Shown here piece by piece: positions 15,207-23,449 of a DNA stretch of 35,024 nucleotides; within the stretch, counting starts at the first letter, position 1, and each line of letters starts with the position of its first letter. The translations under genes were made by a program, and so were the position numbers. A model generated the notes under the pieces. That model was not told the DNA's origin and did not search any database. It saw nothing but the letters and a program-made list of their open reading frames with translations. This DNA is from Microtetraspora glauca (lineage in GTDB: Bacteria; Actinomycetota; Actinomycetes; Streptomycetales; Streptomycetaceae). Where the stretch lies: the NCBI GenBank assembly GCA_000721275.1, contig JOFO01000054.1, positions 1 to 35,024 on the forward strand. Direction: 5' to 3'.

Positions 15207-16061
15207 ATGACATCGTTCCTCCGCGCGCCGCTTGTTTCCTCCGATGACCTCCTTCACCGCTTGCGGATGTCCTTTCCCGCTGCCGAGACCGAGCGGTCGG
15301 TGACCGCGGCGGGTGTCGAGGTCCTCGGCGTCCGCGTGCCGCGCGAGCAGGCGCGCACGGTGTGGGAGGAGTGGCGCGGCAGGCATGACCGGACCGGTTC
15401 GTGGCCGTACGTCACGTTGAGCGCGCCGAGTGATGCGACGGAGTGGCACGGGCATGAGGCGTGGGATGCCGACGTGCTGGAGCGGTGCGTCGGCGAAGCC
15501 GCGGCTCAGGACTACGACGCGAGGGCGGCGTCCATAGTGGTGTCGGCCTGCCGGTGGGCGGTGGAGGAGGTCGCAGGCGTGGACGACGATTTCGACCTCT
15601 GGCGGTCCGACTACGACCCCGACCGGCTGGCACCCCTGCTCGCACCGGCCGTGGAACGGCCGCTGCCGGGGGTGTCGCAGTGGGCGAGCGGCACCCGGGA
15701 GTTCTTCGAGAAGGACTGGCGGTGGGTGAACTTGGTGGCCGCGCGCGGTGGCCACGAGGTTCCGGTGCTTCTGCCGCGTGTCTACACGACGTGGGGCTGG
15801 GCCGGGTACGGCGACCGCGGCCTGACGCCCCTCGACACCTCCGCGCTCCTGCGCCGCTGGCACGAGCGGTGGAGCGCCGAGCTCTTCTTCGCCTACGGCT
15901 CCTACCTGGAGCTGGTCGTCGACCGGCCGCCCCTGGATCCTCGGGGCGCCGCACAGGCCGCCGCGGAGCTGCGCGCCTACTGCCACGACACCGTGGACGA
16001 TGCGGTGAAGACCGGTGACACGATGGCCCGCTCGACGGTGTGGTCGCTCTGGTGGGACTGA
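15207..16061 (+). CDS. DUF4253-domain protein
   Basis: The protein has 284 residues from ATG 15207. The C-terminal domain reads LDTSALLRRWHERWSAELFF, AYGSYLELVVDRPPLDP, and ends STVWSLWWD. This is the pattern of DUF4253 proteins (alternating Trp/His in LLRRWHERW.AEL and a terminal WWD). The N-terminal half (VPREQARTVWEEWRGRHDRT, then GSWPYVTLSAPSDATEWHG) matches the family's usual lead-in. Function is unknown; such genes are common next to other immunity or SUKH-type orphans. The last 85 bases overlap the 3' end of the convergent lipoprotein gene. Confidence 0.7.
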   Translation: MTSFLRAPLVSSDDLLHRLRMSFPAAETERSVTAAGVEVLGVRVPREQARTVWEEWRGRHDRTGSWPYVTLSAPSDATEWHGHEAWDADVLERCVGEAAAQDYDARAASIVVSACRWAVEEVAGVDDDFDLWRSDYDPDRLAPLLAPAVERPLPGVSQWASGTREFFEKDWRWVNLVAARGGHEVPVLLPRVYTTWGWAGYGDRGLTPLDTSALLRRWHERWSAELFFAYGSYLELVVDRPPLDPRGAAQAAAELRAYCHDTVDDAVKTGDTMARSTVWSLWWD

Positions 16062-16828
16062 ACCAGAGCGCAGGGCCTCGCGGAGCGGTGCGCGGCTGAC
16101 GGCCGCGCACCGCCGTCGGGTCCGTGCGGCAGGTCCTCGGACGGGAAGCAGATCTTCCGGTCACTCCTGCAGATCTCCGCCTCGGGGTCGATGGGCCTGT
16201 AGGCACGGTCGATCGTCAGGAAGGTGACCATACGACCGGAAGGGAACCTCGCGACCGCCTGATGCACCGGCCCCGTCCCCTTGCTCCGCCTCACGTGGTC
16301 GAACCGTGCCGGACCGCCCTCGGCGATCACGAAGCCCACGACACGGACCTCGTCGTTGTTTTCCCCGTTGGTCACCCGGTCAGGCTCACCCCAGATCGTG
16401 AAGAGCAGTCCGGGCGCCGGCGGCTCCTCAGGGAGCTGGCCGCAGCTGAGCGAGCTGTAACCTTCCCGGATCTTGCCGTAGCAGAAGGTGCGCCCGTCGG
16501 ACATCCAGGCCAGATCCCCGTTCTTGGCGTCCATGCGTCGGATCACGGCCACCTCGTCGGCCGGTGGAACCTTGTGTCCTGCCGGCATCTGGATAGCGAA
16601 CGCCTCCCGCAGGAAGGCGTGGTCACGGCCGCTGACCGCCGCCCGGCCCAGCGGCCGCGCCGGCATCTTGTCGTACGACCGCTGGGCGGCCGCCGACGGT
16701 GTCGTGGCCGAGGACTTCACGGCCGCGGGCTTTGAGGAGTCCCGTAGTTGTTCCGTCCCCGAAGTACAACCGGCCGTTGTCACCAGCAGCGTGACTGCGC
16801 CGACGCTCGTGAGAATCCGTTGTCTCAA
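15977..16828 (-). CDS. Predicted lipoprotein, function unknown
   Basis: I choose TTG at 16828 because GGGGGGAAG lies just upstream and a lipoprotein signal follows at once: RQRILTSVGAVTLLVTTAGC, with the cysteine at about residue 21 (the -3 position is Thr rather than Leu). The mature protein is about 260 residues, with a Ser/Ala/Lys-rich linker and then a domain including AFAIQMPAGHKVPPADEVAV, MSDGRTFCYGKIREGYSSLS and FVIAEGGPARFDHV. It is probably anchored to the outer face of the membrane. No enzyme motif was seen. The C-terminus overlaps the DUF4253 gene on the other strand by 85 bases, so the final residues may be spurious. Confidence 0.65.
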   Translation of the reverse strand: MRQRILTSVGAVTLLVTTAGCTSGTEQLRDSSKPAAVKSSATTPSAAAQRSYDKMPARPLGRAAVSGRDHAFLREAFAIQMPAGHKVPPADEVAVIRRMDAKNGDLAWMSDGRTFCYGKIREGYSSLSCGQLPEEPPAPGLLFTIWGEPDRVTNGENNDEVRVVGFVIAEGGPARFDHVRRSKGTGPVHQAVARFPSGRMVTFLTIDRAYRPIDPEAEICRSDRKICFPSEDLPHGPDGGARPSAAHRSARPCALVQSHQSDHTVERAIVSPVFTASSTVSWQ

Positions 16829-16896
16829 GGCACTTCCCCCCGGGGCGTAAGGCTCTTGTCCGCAGACGATAGTGCTGAGCGGCTGATCGGCCCGGC

Positions 16897-17321
16897 CTAT
16901 TCGGGCCGCCGGCGGCCGGGGGCCGGCAGGCCGCGGCGGGGATCGTCGAGCGGCTGGTAGCGGACGAGTTGTGGGAGCTGTTCCCGACCGATCGGCAGGT
17001 TCCACACCTCCCACTCCACCGGCAGCCGCCCCTCGAACGCGGCTTCCTCGGCCGGCAAGCCGCTCGCCTCGCACCGACGACGAGAGCAGGCTGGTCCTCG
17101 AACGGCACCCCTTCGAATTCGTCCAGTTCAGATGCCCCGCAGAACCGTCCCTGGGACATGGCCTTCGCCATCCGCCGCACCTCGGCGACGGAGGAAAGCT
17201 CCGCGTAAGCGGAGACCTCGGAATGCTCGCAGCGGCCGAACTCCATGAGACGGCGCGCGGTGCGCAGGGCGAGTGCCGGGTCGGGGGTGCGGAAGACGGG
17301 ATAGGCAACATCGTTGGACAT
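16897..17321 (-). pseudogene. Conserved hypothetical gene with a single-base frameshift
   Basis: ATG 17321 opens a frame reading VAYPVFRTPDPALALRTARR, HSEVSAYAELSSVAEVRRMA and DEFEGVPFEDQPALVVG. At about 17065-17070 the sense jumps to another frame reading CEASGLPAEEAAFEGRLPVE, WEVWNLPIGREQLPQLVRYQ and ending RRRPE with TAG at 16897-16899. Restoring one missing base gives a continuous 141-residue protein, and the total length (425) is one short of a multiple of three. Both halves look genuinely protein-coding. Function is unknown. Either a recent mutation or a sequencing error explains it. Confidence 0.65.
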
Positions 17322-17399
17322 CCGGTGATCCTGCCATGGTCTGTCATCGCAGGGCGTCGCGTTTACGGCACGCTTCCTACGGGTCGGTGGGGTGCGAGG

Positions 17400-17590
17400 C
17401 GTGGTGGCGGTTGCCGCGCGTCTGGTGCCGGACGGGTTGTGGGGGTTTTCAGCGGATGGTGCCGGAGGCTCCTGTGCGCGTACCGTTTCGCGGCCGGCAT
17501 CTCAAGCGGCGGAAGCGCCGCCATTTCCAGGAGCCGCATCGCCCCGGCAGGGCACGCCACGGGACGTCGGCACGGCCGTTCGGAGTACCG
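17400..17590 (+). pseudogene. Transposase N-terminal relic (IS5-like)
   Basis: The plus strand reads VVAVAARLVPDGLWGF at about 17400-17448. One frame over it reads FQRMVPEAPVRVPFRGR, followed by a basic stretch (HLKRRKRRHFQEPHRPGR). Together these resemble the start of IS5-family transposases (ARLVPDGLWE.FQRMVPEAPVRP). Nothing homologous to the DDE core follows. It marks an old insertion between the hypothetical genes and the light-type cluster. Confidence is limited by the short match. Confidence 0.45.
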
Positions 17591-17602
17591 AGAGAACCGT
17601 CC

Positions 17603-18859
17603 TCAGGCCGTGCCCGACCGCAGGTCGGCCAGGACCGCGCGGGCCGCCCGTGTGCCCGATGCCAGGGCGCCCTGGACGGACGGTGTCGCTCGGTGGTCGC
17701 CGCAGACGTATCGGCCGGGGGCCCACCGTACGTGCCGGGTGAGCGGGGCCGGTCCCGGCAGCGCCGGCAGGGCGTCGGTGACGGTGACTCGGTGGACGGG
17801 CTCCCAGGCGGCGGTGTCCGTGCCGTACACCCCGCCCAGGGCCCTGACCACGGCGTCCGTCTCCGCCGGGCCGGGGCTGCCGAGTACGGACGTCGACACC
17901 AGCGCCCGGCCGTCGGTGGAGAAGCGGGGCTGGACGGCGGTGAGGACACAGGTGTTGAGGAACCTGCGCCGAGCGTCGACCACCAGCACCGGCTCGTCCA
18001 GCGGAGGGCGGTCGGCGGCGTGGTACAGCGTGGTGACGGTCCGTCCTTCGGGCACGCCCAGCCCTGGCAGCAGTTCGCCGGCGATCCGCTGACCTGTGGC
18101 GACCACGACGGTCCGGGTGCGCACCTCGCGCCCGTCCGCGAGGACGACGCCGTCGGGGGTCAGCGCCGCGACGGCGGTGCCGGTCCGCAGCACGTCCTGC
18201 GGCAGGCGGGCCGCGAGCTGCGCGGGCACCGCGCCGATCCCGTCCGCCGGCAGGCACAACGTGCCGCGCAGCATGCTCCGCCACACCAGGTGGAAGAAGC
18301 GCGCCGAGGTCTCCAGGCCGTCCTCCAGGAAAACCCCGGAGAGGAACGGCCGGAAGAACGTCTCCACCAGCTGCGACGACACACCCGCGGCGGCCAGGGC
18401 GTCGCGCGTCGCACCGTCGGTGCCGCGCCGCAGTACGGACGCCGGCGCCAGCACGTCCCGTGCCGACAGCGCGGTCAGCGCCGCCAGGTCACGCGCCGAC
18501 GCGAGCCGCCCCGGCAGCAGGTCCCGGCTGTCCCGCGGCCGACGCGTCGGGTCCGTGAACCGGCGCGGACCCTGGTCGGTGTGCACGAGCACCCCCGGCG
18601 TGAACGGCCGCAGTCGCAGCGCCTTCAGGTCCATGCGCCGCTTCACCTGCGGGTACGAGGTGTTGAACACCTGGAAGCCGCGGTCCGCGGTGAAGCCGGC
18701 CACCCGGTCGGTGCGCATCCTGCCGCCGACCGTGTCGCCCGCCTCCAGGAGCAGCACCCGCAGGCCCGCGCCGCACAGGTCGCCCGCGCAGGCGAGGCCC
18801 GCGACACCCGCTCCGACGACCACCGCGTCGTACCGCGTCGCGTCCTTCGTCGTCTCCAT
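17603..18859 (-). CDS. FAD-dependent amine-oxidase/phytoene-desaturase-like oxidoreductase
   Basis: The protein has 418 residues from ATG 18859 (CGAGGACGAC directly before). The N-terminal Rossmann motif GAGVAG (residues 16-21) is followed by LLLEAGDTVGGRMRTDRVAG, the FAD-binding signature shared by amine oxidases and phytoene desaturases. The middle contains FFRPFLSGVFLEDGLETSAR. The C-terminal FAD motif is VRWAPGRYVCGDHRATPSVQ then GALASGTRAARAVL. It probably oxidises or desaturates a lipid or isoprenoid substrate. It is divergent from the ECF sigma gene, across the region holding the 11-bp repeat. No other carotenoid gene is present, so calling it CrtI is not justified. Confidence 0.85.
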   Translation of the reverse strand: METTKDATRYDAVVVGAGVAGLACAGDLCGAGLRVLLLEAGDTVGGRMRTDRVAGFTADRGFQVFNTSYPQVKRRMDLKALRLRPFTPGVLVHTDQGPRRFTDPTRRPRDSRDLLPGRLASARDLAALTALSARDVLAPASVLRRGTDGATRDALAAAGVSSQLVETFFRPFLSGVFLEDGLETSARFFHLVWRSMLRGTLCLPADGIGAVPAQLAARLPQDVLRTGTAVAALTPDGVVLADGREVRTRTVVVATGQRIAGELLPGLGVPEGRTVTTLYHAADRPPLDEPVLVVDARRRFLNTCVLTAVQPRFSTDGRALVSTSVLGSPGPAETDAVVRALGGVYGTDTAAWEPVHRVTVTDALPALPGPAPLTRHVRWAPGRYVCGDHRATPSVQGALASGTRAARAVLADLRSGTA

Positions 18860-19194
18860 GTCGTCCTCGTTCTCGTGGGTGCGGCGTGAGTGAGCCTGTG
18901 GGTCGTGGGGCGTTCGTCGCCCCGGCGGCGCGGTCATCGGTTTGGTCCACCCGGTTCTTCCGCCGCTGGACGCCTGGCGGATGCGAACGGCCCGGCTGCT
19001 TCGCTCGACCACGCTTTCGGCGGTTCAGCGATTCTGCTGCCTGATGCTTTCGATGCGGAAACGATGCGATTTGTGGCCAGGAGTGCGCCGGACGGACGGT
19101 GAGGGGGCACGGGGCCGCTGAGGCCCCGGCGCCGCCGCCTCGGCGACGGCACACCTGGTGGACGCCCACGCCACCCTCCGGAGGAGGAAGCACC
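18860..19194. promoter_or_regulatory. Divergent promoter region between FAD oxidoreductase and ECF sigma gene
   Basis: This 335-base gap drives the oxidoreductase leftwards and the sigma factor rightwards. It contains the perfect 11-bp direct repeat at 19051-19068 and a block (ACGATGCGATTTGTGGCC, 19061-19078) nearly repeated upstream of the DUF2071 gene. A strong ribosome site (GGAGGAGGAAG, 19180-19190) precedes the sigma ATG. No gene was seen within it. Confidence 0.6.
19051..19068 (+). promoter_or_regulatory. 11-bp direct repeat, proposed LitR/CarH-type operator
   Basis: CGATGCG-GAAA-CGATGCG: two identical 7-mers with an 11-bp period, 127 bases before the sigma start. The same arrangement stands before litR (25425-25442). 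CarH-type B12 photoreceptors are known to bind tandem 11-bp direct repeats, so the match is in arrangement as well as in recurrence. Assignment to this regulator is inferred. Confidence 0.6.
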
Positions 19195-19806
19195 ATGACC
19201 CCGCACCGGACGACCGGAGCCCCCGCTCCCGCCGCGCCCCCCGCCGCCGACGCCGCCTCGGCCACCGACGAGGCGATCGCCCTCGGTCTGGCCGACGGCG
19301 ACGAGTACTGCCTGGCCGCCGCCTACCGGCGCTGGGGCCGCCTGGTGCAGACCCTGGCGGCCCGCGCCCTGGGTGACGCCCGGGAGGCGGAGGACGTCAC
19401 CCAGCAGGTCTTCACCGCAGCCTGGCGCGGCCGGGCGAACTTCCGCCCCGAGCGCGGCACCCTGCCCGCCTGGCTCACCGGCATCACCCGGCGCAAGATC
19501 GCCGACGCCCTCAACGCCCGCACCCGCCGCACCGAGCTGGCGGCGACCCTCGGCGGCTCCCTGGAGCACGAGAGCCGGACCGACGAAGGGCCCGAGCGGA
19601 TCCTCGACCGGATGGTCGTCACCGAGGAGTTGTCCCGGCTGCCCCGCCTCCAGCGCGACGTCCTGGAACTCGCCTACTTCGCCGACCTGACCCAGACCCA
19701 GATCGCCGACCGCACCGGCATGCCGCTCGGCACCGTCAAGAGCCACGCCCGCCGCGGCCTCCTGCGCATGCGGCACAGCCTCGAACTCGCCGGCGCCGGT
19801 CGCTGA
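19195..19806 (+). CDS. litS: ECF RNA polymerase sigma factor (LitS-like)
   Basis: The protein has 203 residues from ATG 19195. Region 2 spans about residues 30-105 (YRRWGRLVQTLAARALGDAR, EAEDVTQQVFTAAWR, FRPERGTLPAWLTGITRRKI). Region 4 spans about 135-190 (LPRLQRDVLELAYFADLTQT, QIADRTGMPLGTVKSHARRG). It is a plain ECF factor with no C-terminal extension, and no anti-sigma gene lies next to it. In Streptomyces coelicolor the light-induced ECF factor LitS works with the B12 regulator LitR. The symbol is given on that context, since a litR-type gene is 4.5 kb away and shares its operator. Co-transcription with the four-gene lipid operon downstream is possible. Confidence 0.75.
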   Translation: MTPHRTTGAPAPAAPPAADAASATDEAIALGLADGDEYCLAAAYRRWGRLVQTLAARALGDAREAEDVTQQVFTAAWRGRANFRPERGTLPAWLTGITRRKIADALNARTRRTELAATLGGSLEHESRTDEGPERILDRMVVTEELSRLPRLQRDVLELAYFADLTQTQIADRTGMPLGTVKSHARRGLLRMRHSLELAGAGR

Positions 19807-19960
19807 CCGGCCACGGCCGGACGAGCCCGGCGCCGTCCGTCACGGTCCGGCCGCCGGGAGCGAACACCGCCCCGGCCCCCGTACCAGTTGCCCCGGCCCA
19901 TCCGGACGGCCGACCGCTCCGAACACCCGGCAGCCGGCGCGGCCCGGACACCCGAGCCCA

Positions 19961-19985
19961 CCGCACCGCACCGCACCGCACCGCA
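19961..19985. repeat. Pentanucleotide tandem repeat (CCGCA x5)
   Basis: Five perfect head-to-tail CCGCA units lie in the 222-base gap between the sigma gene and the FAD oxidoreductase at 20029, followed by a run of CAC/CACG-type triplets. The array would be in the 5' leader of the lipid operon. Copy-number change could alter spacing between promoter and gene. Confidence 0.75.
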
Positions 19986-20028
19986 ACACACCACACCGCG
20001 CACCACGCGCACCAGGGGATGGGGAAAG

Positions 20029-21285
20029 ATGAACGGACGCAGCATCGCCGTGGTGGGAGCCGGAGTGGCGGGTCTCACCGCCGCCCACCTGCTCTCCCGC
20101 GCCCACGACGTGGTCCTCTACGAGTCCGACGACCGGCTCGGCGGCCACGCGCACACCCACGAGGTGCCCGCCGCCGAGGGCGGCACGCTCCGCGTCGACA
20201 CCGGCTTCATCGTCCACAACGAGCGCACCTACCCCCAACTCCTCCGCCTCTTCCGCTCCTTGGGCGTCGACACGCAGGACGCCGAGATGAGCATGTCCGT
20301 CCGCTGCGACGGCTGCGGGCTGGAGTACGCCGGAGCGCGCGGCCTCCAGGGCCTCCTCGGCGGCGGGAACGCCCGCCGCGGCCGGCACCTGCGGACGCTC
20401 GCCGCCGTACCCCGCTTCCACCGTGCCGCGCGCGGCGTGCTCGCCGCCGACGACATGACCCTGACCCTCGGCGACTTCCTCCGCGCCCACCGCTTCTCGC
20501 CCCACTTCGTCAGCCACTTCGCGATCCCGCTGGTCTCCGCCGTCTGGTCGTGCGCCGCCGACACCGCGCTGCGGTACCCCGCCGTGTACCTCTTCCGCTT
20601 CCTCGACCACCACGGACTCCTCTCCGTGACCGGTTCCCCGCAGTGGAAGACCGTCACCGGCGGGTCGGCGGCCTACGTCGAGCGCGTCGCCAAGTCGGTC
20701 TCCTCCGTGCGCACCGCCACCCCTGTCCGGGCCGTCGTCCGCGGCGACGGCCGCGCCACGGTCGTCACCGCGGACGGCGAGTCCACCGAGCACGCCGCCG
20801 TCGTGATCGCCGTCCACCCCGACCAGGCCCTGCGGCTCCTCGCCGACCCCACCGAGCAGGAGCGGCGCGTCCTCGGCGCCTTCACCTACTCTCGCAACCC
20901 GACCGTCCTGCACCGCGACACGCGGCTCCTGCCGCGCTCGCCGCACGCCCGCGCCTCCTGGAACTACCTCCTGCCGTCCTGCACCGCCCGCCCCGGCGCC
21001 GTCCAGGTCAGCTACGACATGAACCGGCTCCAGCGCCTGGCCGCCACCGAGCCGCACATCGTCACCCTCAACCCCGGCGACCACGTCGACCCGACGACCG
21101 TCCTGGCCCGCATGGTGTACGAACACCCCGTCTACACCCCGGAGTCCGTGGCCGCCCAGCGCCTCCTGCCGACCCTGCGCACCGGTGTCACCGCGTACGC
21201 CGGCGCCTACCACGGCTGGGGGTTCCACGAGGACGGCTGCCGCTCGGGCGTCGAGGCGGCCCGCCACCTGGGGGTGACGTGGTGA
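20029..21285 (+). CDS. FAD/NAD-binding oxidoreductase (COG2907, amine-oxidase fold), first gene of lipid operon
   Basis: The protein has 418 residues from ATG 20029 with GGGGAAAG before it. GAGVAG at residues 10-15 and LYESDDRLGGHAHTHEV form the FAD-binding N-terminus. RVDTGFIVHNERTYPQLLRL is highly characteristic of COG2907 proteins, which travel with DUF1365 and CFA-synthase genes in many bacteria. The C-terminus GAYHGWGFHEDGCRSGVEAA is the second FAD contact. It probably oxidises or desaturates a methylated or cyclopropane acyl chain. The TGA overlaps the next gene's GTG (GTGA), so translation of the two is coupled. This is a different paralogue from the gene at 17603. Confidence 0.88.
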   Translation: MNGRSIAVVGAGVAGLTAAHLLSRAHDVVLYESDDRLGGHAHTHEVPAAEGGTLRVDTGFIVHNERTYPQLLRLFRSLGVDTQDAEMSMSVRCDGCGLEYAGARGLQGLLGGGNARRGRHLRTLAAVPRFHRAARGVLAADDMTLTLGDFLRAHRFSPHFVSHFAIPLVSAVWSCAADTALRYPAVYLFRFLDHHGLLSVTGSPQWKTVTGGSAAYVERVAKSVSSVRTATPVRAVVRGDGRATVVTADGESTEHAAVVIAVHPDQALRLLADPTEQERRVLGAFTYSRNPTVLHRDTRLLPRSPHARASWNYLLPSCTARPGAVQVSYDMNRLQRLAATEPHIVTLNPGDHVDPTTVLARMVYEHPVYTPESVAAQRLLPTLRTGVTAYAGAYHGWGFHEDGCRSGVEAARHLGVTW

Positions 21286-22085
21286 CACCCCCCACCGACA
21301 CCCCCGTCCCTACCGACACCCCCGTCCCCGCCGACACCCCCTCCCTGGCCGCCCCGCCGCCGGTCCCCTCCCTGTACGAGACCGAGATCGCCCACACCCG
21401 CGTCACGCCGCTCCGCCACGCGCTGCGCCACCGCACGTACCTGTGGCTGATCGACATAGACCATCCGCCGGTCCTGCCACGGCCCCTGCGTCCCCTCGCC
21501 CGCTTCCACCCCGCCGACCACTTCGACGGCACCGCCCCCACGCTCCGCGCCGGCCTCGACGCCTGCCTCGCCGCGCACGGCGTACGGGCGGACGGCCGCG
21601 TCCTCATGCTCGGCCACGCGCGCGTGCTGGGGCACGTCTTCAATCCGCTCACCCTGTACTGGTGCCACGACCGCGCCGGCCGGCCCGTCTGCGTCGTCGC
21701 CGAGGTGCACAACACGTACGGCGGGCGCCATACCTACCTGCTGCGCCCCGACGCGCGCGGGCGCGCCGAGACGCCCAAGGACTTCTACGTGTCCCCGTTC
21801 CTCGACGTCGAGGGTGCCTACCGGATGCGGGTGCCGCTCCCCGGCGACCGCCTCGACCTCACCGTCCAGCTCCGCCACACCGACGGCAGCCGCCCCCTGA
21901 CCGCGACCGTGCGCGGCACCCGCCGGCCCGCGCACCCCCGCGGCCTGCTCGCGGCGGCGCTCCGCCACCCGTGGTCCACCGCCGCCGTGTCCCTCGGCAT
22001 CCGCCGCCACGGCGTCCACCTCTACCTCAAGGGCCTCCGCGTCCGGCCCCGCACCGCCCCCACTCCGCAGGAAGGCACCCCGTGA
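21282..22085 (+). CDS. DUF1365 protein of the fatty-acid modification operon
   Basis: The protein has 267 residues from GTG 21282, overlapping the previous stop by four bases. A low-complexity N-terminus (repeated TDTPVP units, about 25 residues) precedes the domain. DUF1365 landmarks are LRHRTYLWLIDIDHPP, LGHARVLGHVFNPLTLYWCH, EVHNTYGGRHTYLL and KDFYVSPFLDVEGAYRMRV. Function is not established, but the family is found with COG2907 oxidoreductases and CFA-like methyltransferases and is presumed to handle or hold the lipid substrate. No catalytic motif is obvious. The next gene starts inside its stop codon, again as GTGA. Confidence 0.85.
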   Translation: MTPPTDTPVPTDTPVPADTPSLAAPPPVPSLYETEIAHTRVTPLRHALRHRTYLWLIDIDHPPVLPRPLRPLARFHPADHFDGTAPTLRAGLDACLAAHGVRADGRVLMLGHARVLGHVFNPLTLYWCHDRAGRPVCVVAEVHNTYGGRHTYLLRPDARGRAETPKDFYVSPFLDVEGAYRMRVPLPGDRLDLTVQLRHTDGSRPLTATVRGTRRPAHPRGLLAAALRHPWSTAAVSLGIRRHGVHLYLKGLRVRPRTAPTPQEGTP

Positions 22086-23449
22086 CCCTCTCGACCCCGC
22101 CGTCCGCCGTCCGCCCCGGCCCCGGTCCCGGCCGCGTCCCGGTCGACGCCGACCGCTGGCCCGACGTCGCCCGGGCGCCGCACGCCTCCGCCGCCCGCAC
22201 CGCCGTGGCCCGGCTGCTCGTGCGGCGCGCCTTCGCCCGGCTGCCCCTGCGGATACGGACGGGCACCGGCGCCGCGCCCCTCGCACCCCTCGCGTCCGCG
22301 CCGGCCGGCGGCATCGCCTCCGTACCCACCCTCACCCTGCACGACCCGGACGCGTTCCACCGGCGCATCGGCGCCGACGGGCTCATCGGCTTCGGGGAGT
22401 CGTACATGGCCGGCGAATGGGACGCCGACGACCTGGTCGGCGTCCTCACCGTCCTCGCCCGCCACGTCGACGACCTCGTGCCCGCGCCGCTGCACCGCTT
22501 CCGGGGCGCCTGGGTCCGCCGCAGACCGCCGGCCGACCTCAACACCCCCGACGGGTCCCGCGAGAACATCCGCCGCCACTACGACCTGTCCAACGAGCTC
22601 TTCGCCCTCTTCCTGGACCCCGGGCTCAGCTACTCCTCGGCCGTCTTCGACCCCCTCCCCGACGACCGGCGGGTCCTGTCCGACGCCCCCTTCACCGAGG
22701 CCCAGCACCGCAAGATCGACCGGCTGCTCGACCTGGCGGAGACCGGACCGGGCACCGAACTCCTGGAGATCGGCACCGGCTGGGGTGAGCTCGCGATCCG
22801 TGCCGCCGCCCGCGGCGCCCGCGTCCGCACCGTCACCCTCTCCGCGGAGCAGCTCGCCCTCGCCCGCCGCCGCGTCGCCGACGCCGGTCTCGCCGACCGC
22901 GTCACCGTCGAACTCCTCGACTACCGGCACGTGCGGGGCAGGTACGACGCCGTGGTGAGCGTCGAGATGATCGAGGCGGTCGGCGCCGAGTTCTGGCCCG
23001 ACTACTTCACCGCGCTCCGCCGCCTCCTCGCCCCCGGAGGCCGCGTCGCCCTGCAGGCCATCACCATGCCGCACGAGCGGATGCTCGCCACCGCCCGCAC
23101 CCACACCTGGATCAGCAAGTACGTCTTCCCCGGCGGCCTCATCCCCTCGCCGGAGGCCCTTGCGGCCGAGAGCGCCGCCGCCGGGCTGCGCATCACCCAC
23201 GACACGGGCTACGGCGGCCACTACGCCGCGACCCTCCACCAGTGGCGCGCCCGCTTCCATCGCGCGGAGGCCGCCGTCGACGCGCTCGGCTTCGATGCCG
23301 TCTTCCGGCGCCTGTGGGACTTCTACCTCGCCTACTCCGAGGCCGGGTTCCGCGCCGGCTACCTCGACGTCCGCCAGCTCCGCCTCACGGCGGCCGACGA
23401 CGAGACGTCGGCAGCCGTGCCGGCTCCCCGCCACGAGGAGGCCTCGTGA
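22082..23449 (+). CDS. CFA-synthase-like SAM methyltransferase with altered bicarbonate site
   Basis: The protein has 455 residues from GTG 22082. ENIRRHYDLSNELF (161-174), LSYSSAVF (182-189), the SAM motif LLEIGTGWGELA (227-238), VSVEMIEAVG and WISKYVFPGGLIPS are CFA-synthase-family hallmarks. The enzyme transfers the SAM methyl to a phospholipid acyl double bond. Compared with E. coli Cfa as I recall it, the bicarbonate-binding cysteine is Ser186 and the histidine is Gln325, while the glutamate (E298) and a late tyrosine remain. That suggests methyl-branched or methylene products rather than a cyclopropane ring. It also carries an N-terminal extension of about 80 residues with no clear motif. 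It is coupled by GTGA to both neighbours. Confidence 0.85.
   Translation: MTLSTPPSAVRPGPGPGRVPVDADRWPDVARAPHASAARTAVARLLVRRAFARLPLRIRTGTGAAPLAPLASAPAGGIASVPTLTLHDPDAFHRRIGADGLIGFGESYMAGEWDADDLVGVLTVLARHVDDLVPAPLHRFRGAWVRRRPPADLNTPDGSRENIRRHYDLSNELFALFLDPGLSYSSAVFDPLPDDRRVLSDAPFTEAQHRKIDRLLDLAETGPGTELLEIGTGWGELAIRAAARGARVRTVTLSAEQLALARRRVADAGLADRVTVELLDYRHVRGRYDAVVSVEMIEAVGAEFWPDYFTALRRLLAPGGRVALQAITMPHERMLATARTHTWISKYVFPGGLIPSPEALAAESAAAGLRITHDTGYGGHYAATLHQWRARFHRAEAAVDALGFDAVFRRLWDFYLAYSEAGFRAGYLDVRQLRLTAADDETSAAVPAPRHEEAS

Noticed and set aside
16923..16985. Plus-strand reading GIVERLVADELWELFPTD, resembling an IS5 transposase N-terminus
   Set aside because: The minus strand encodes a coherent protein end (IGREQLPQLVRYQPLDD) that continues the frameshifted gene at 17321. 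The plus reading is its mirror and nothing transposase-like follows.
17603..18859. Calling the FAD oxidoreductase CrtI (phytoene desaturase)
   Set aside because: It has the fold, but no crtE/crtB or cyclase genes are present and the context is fatty-acid modification, so only the broad family is supported.
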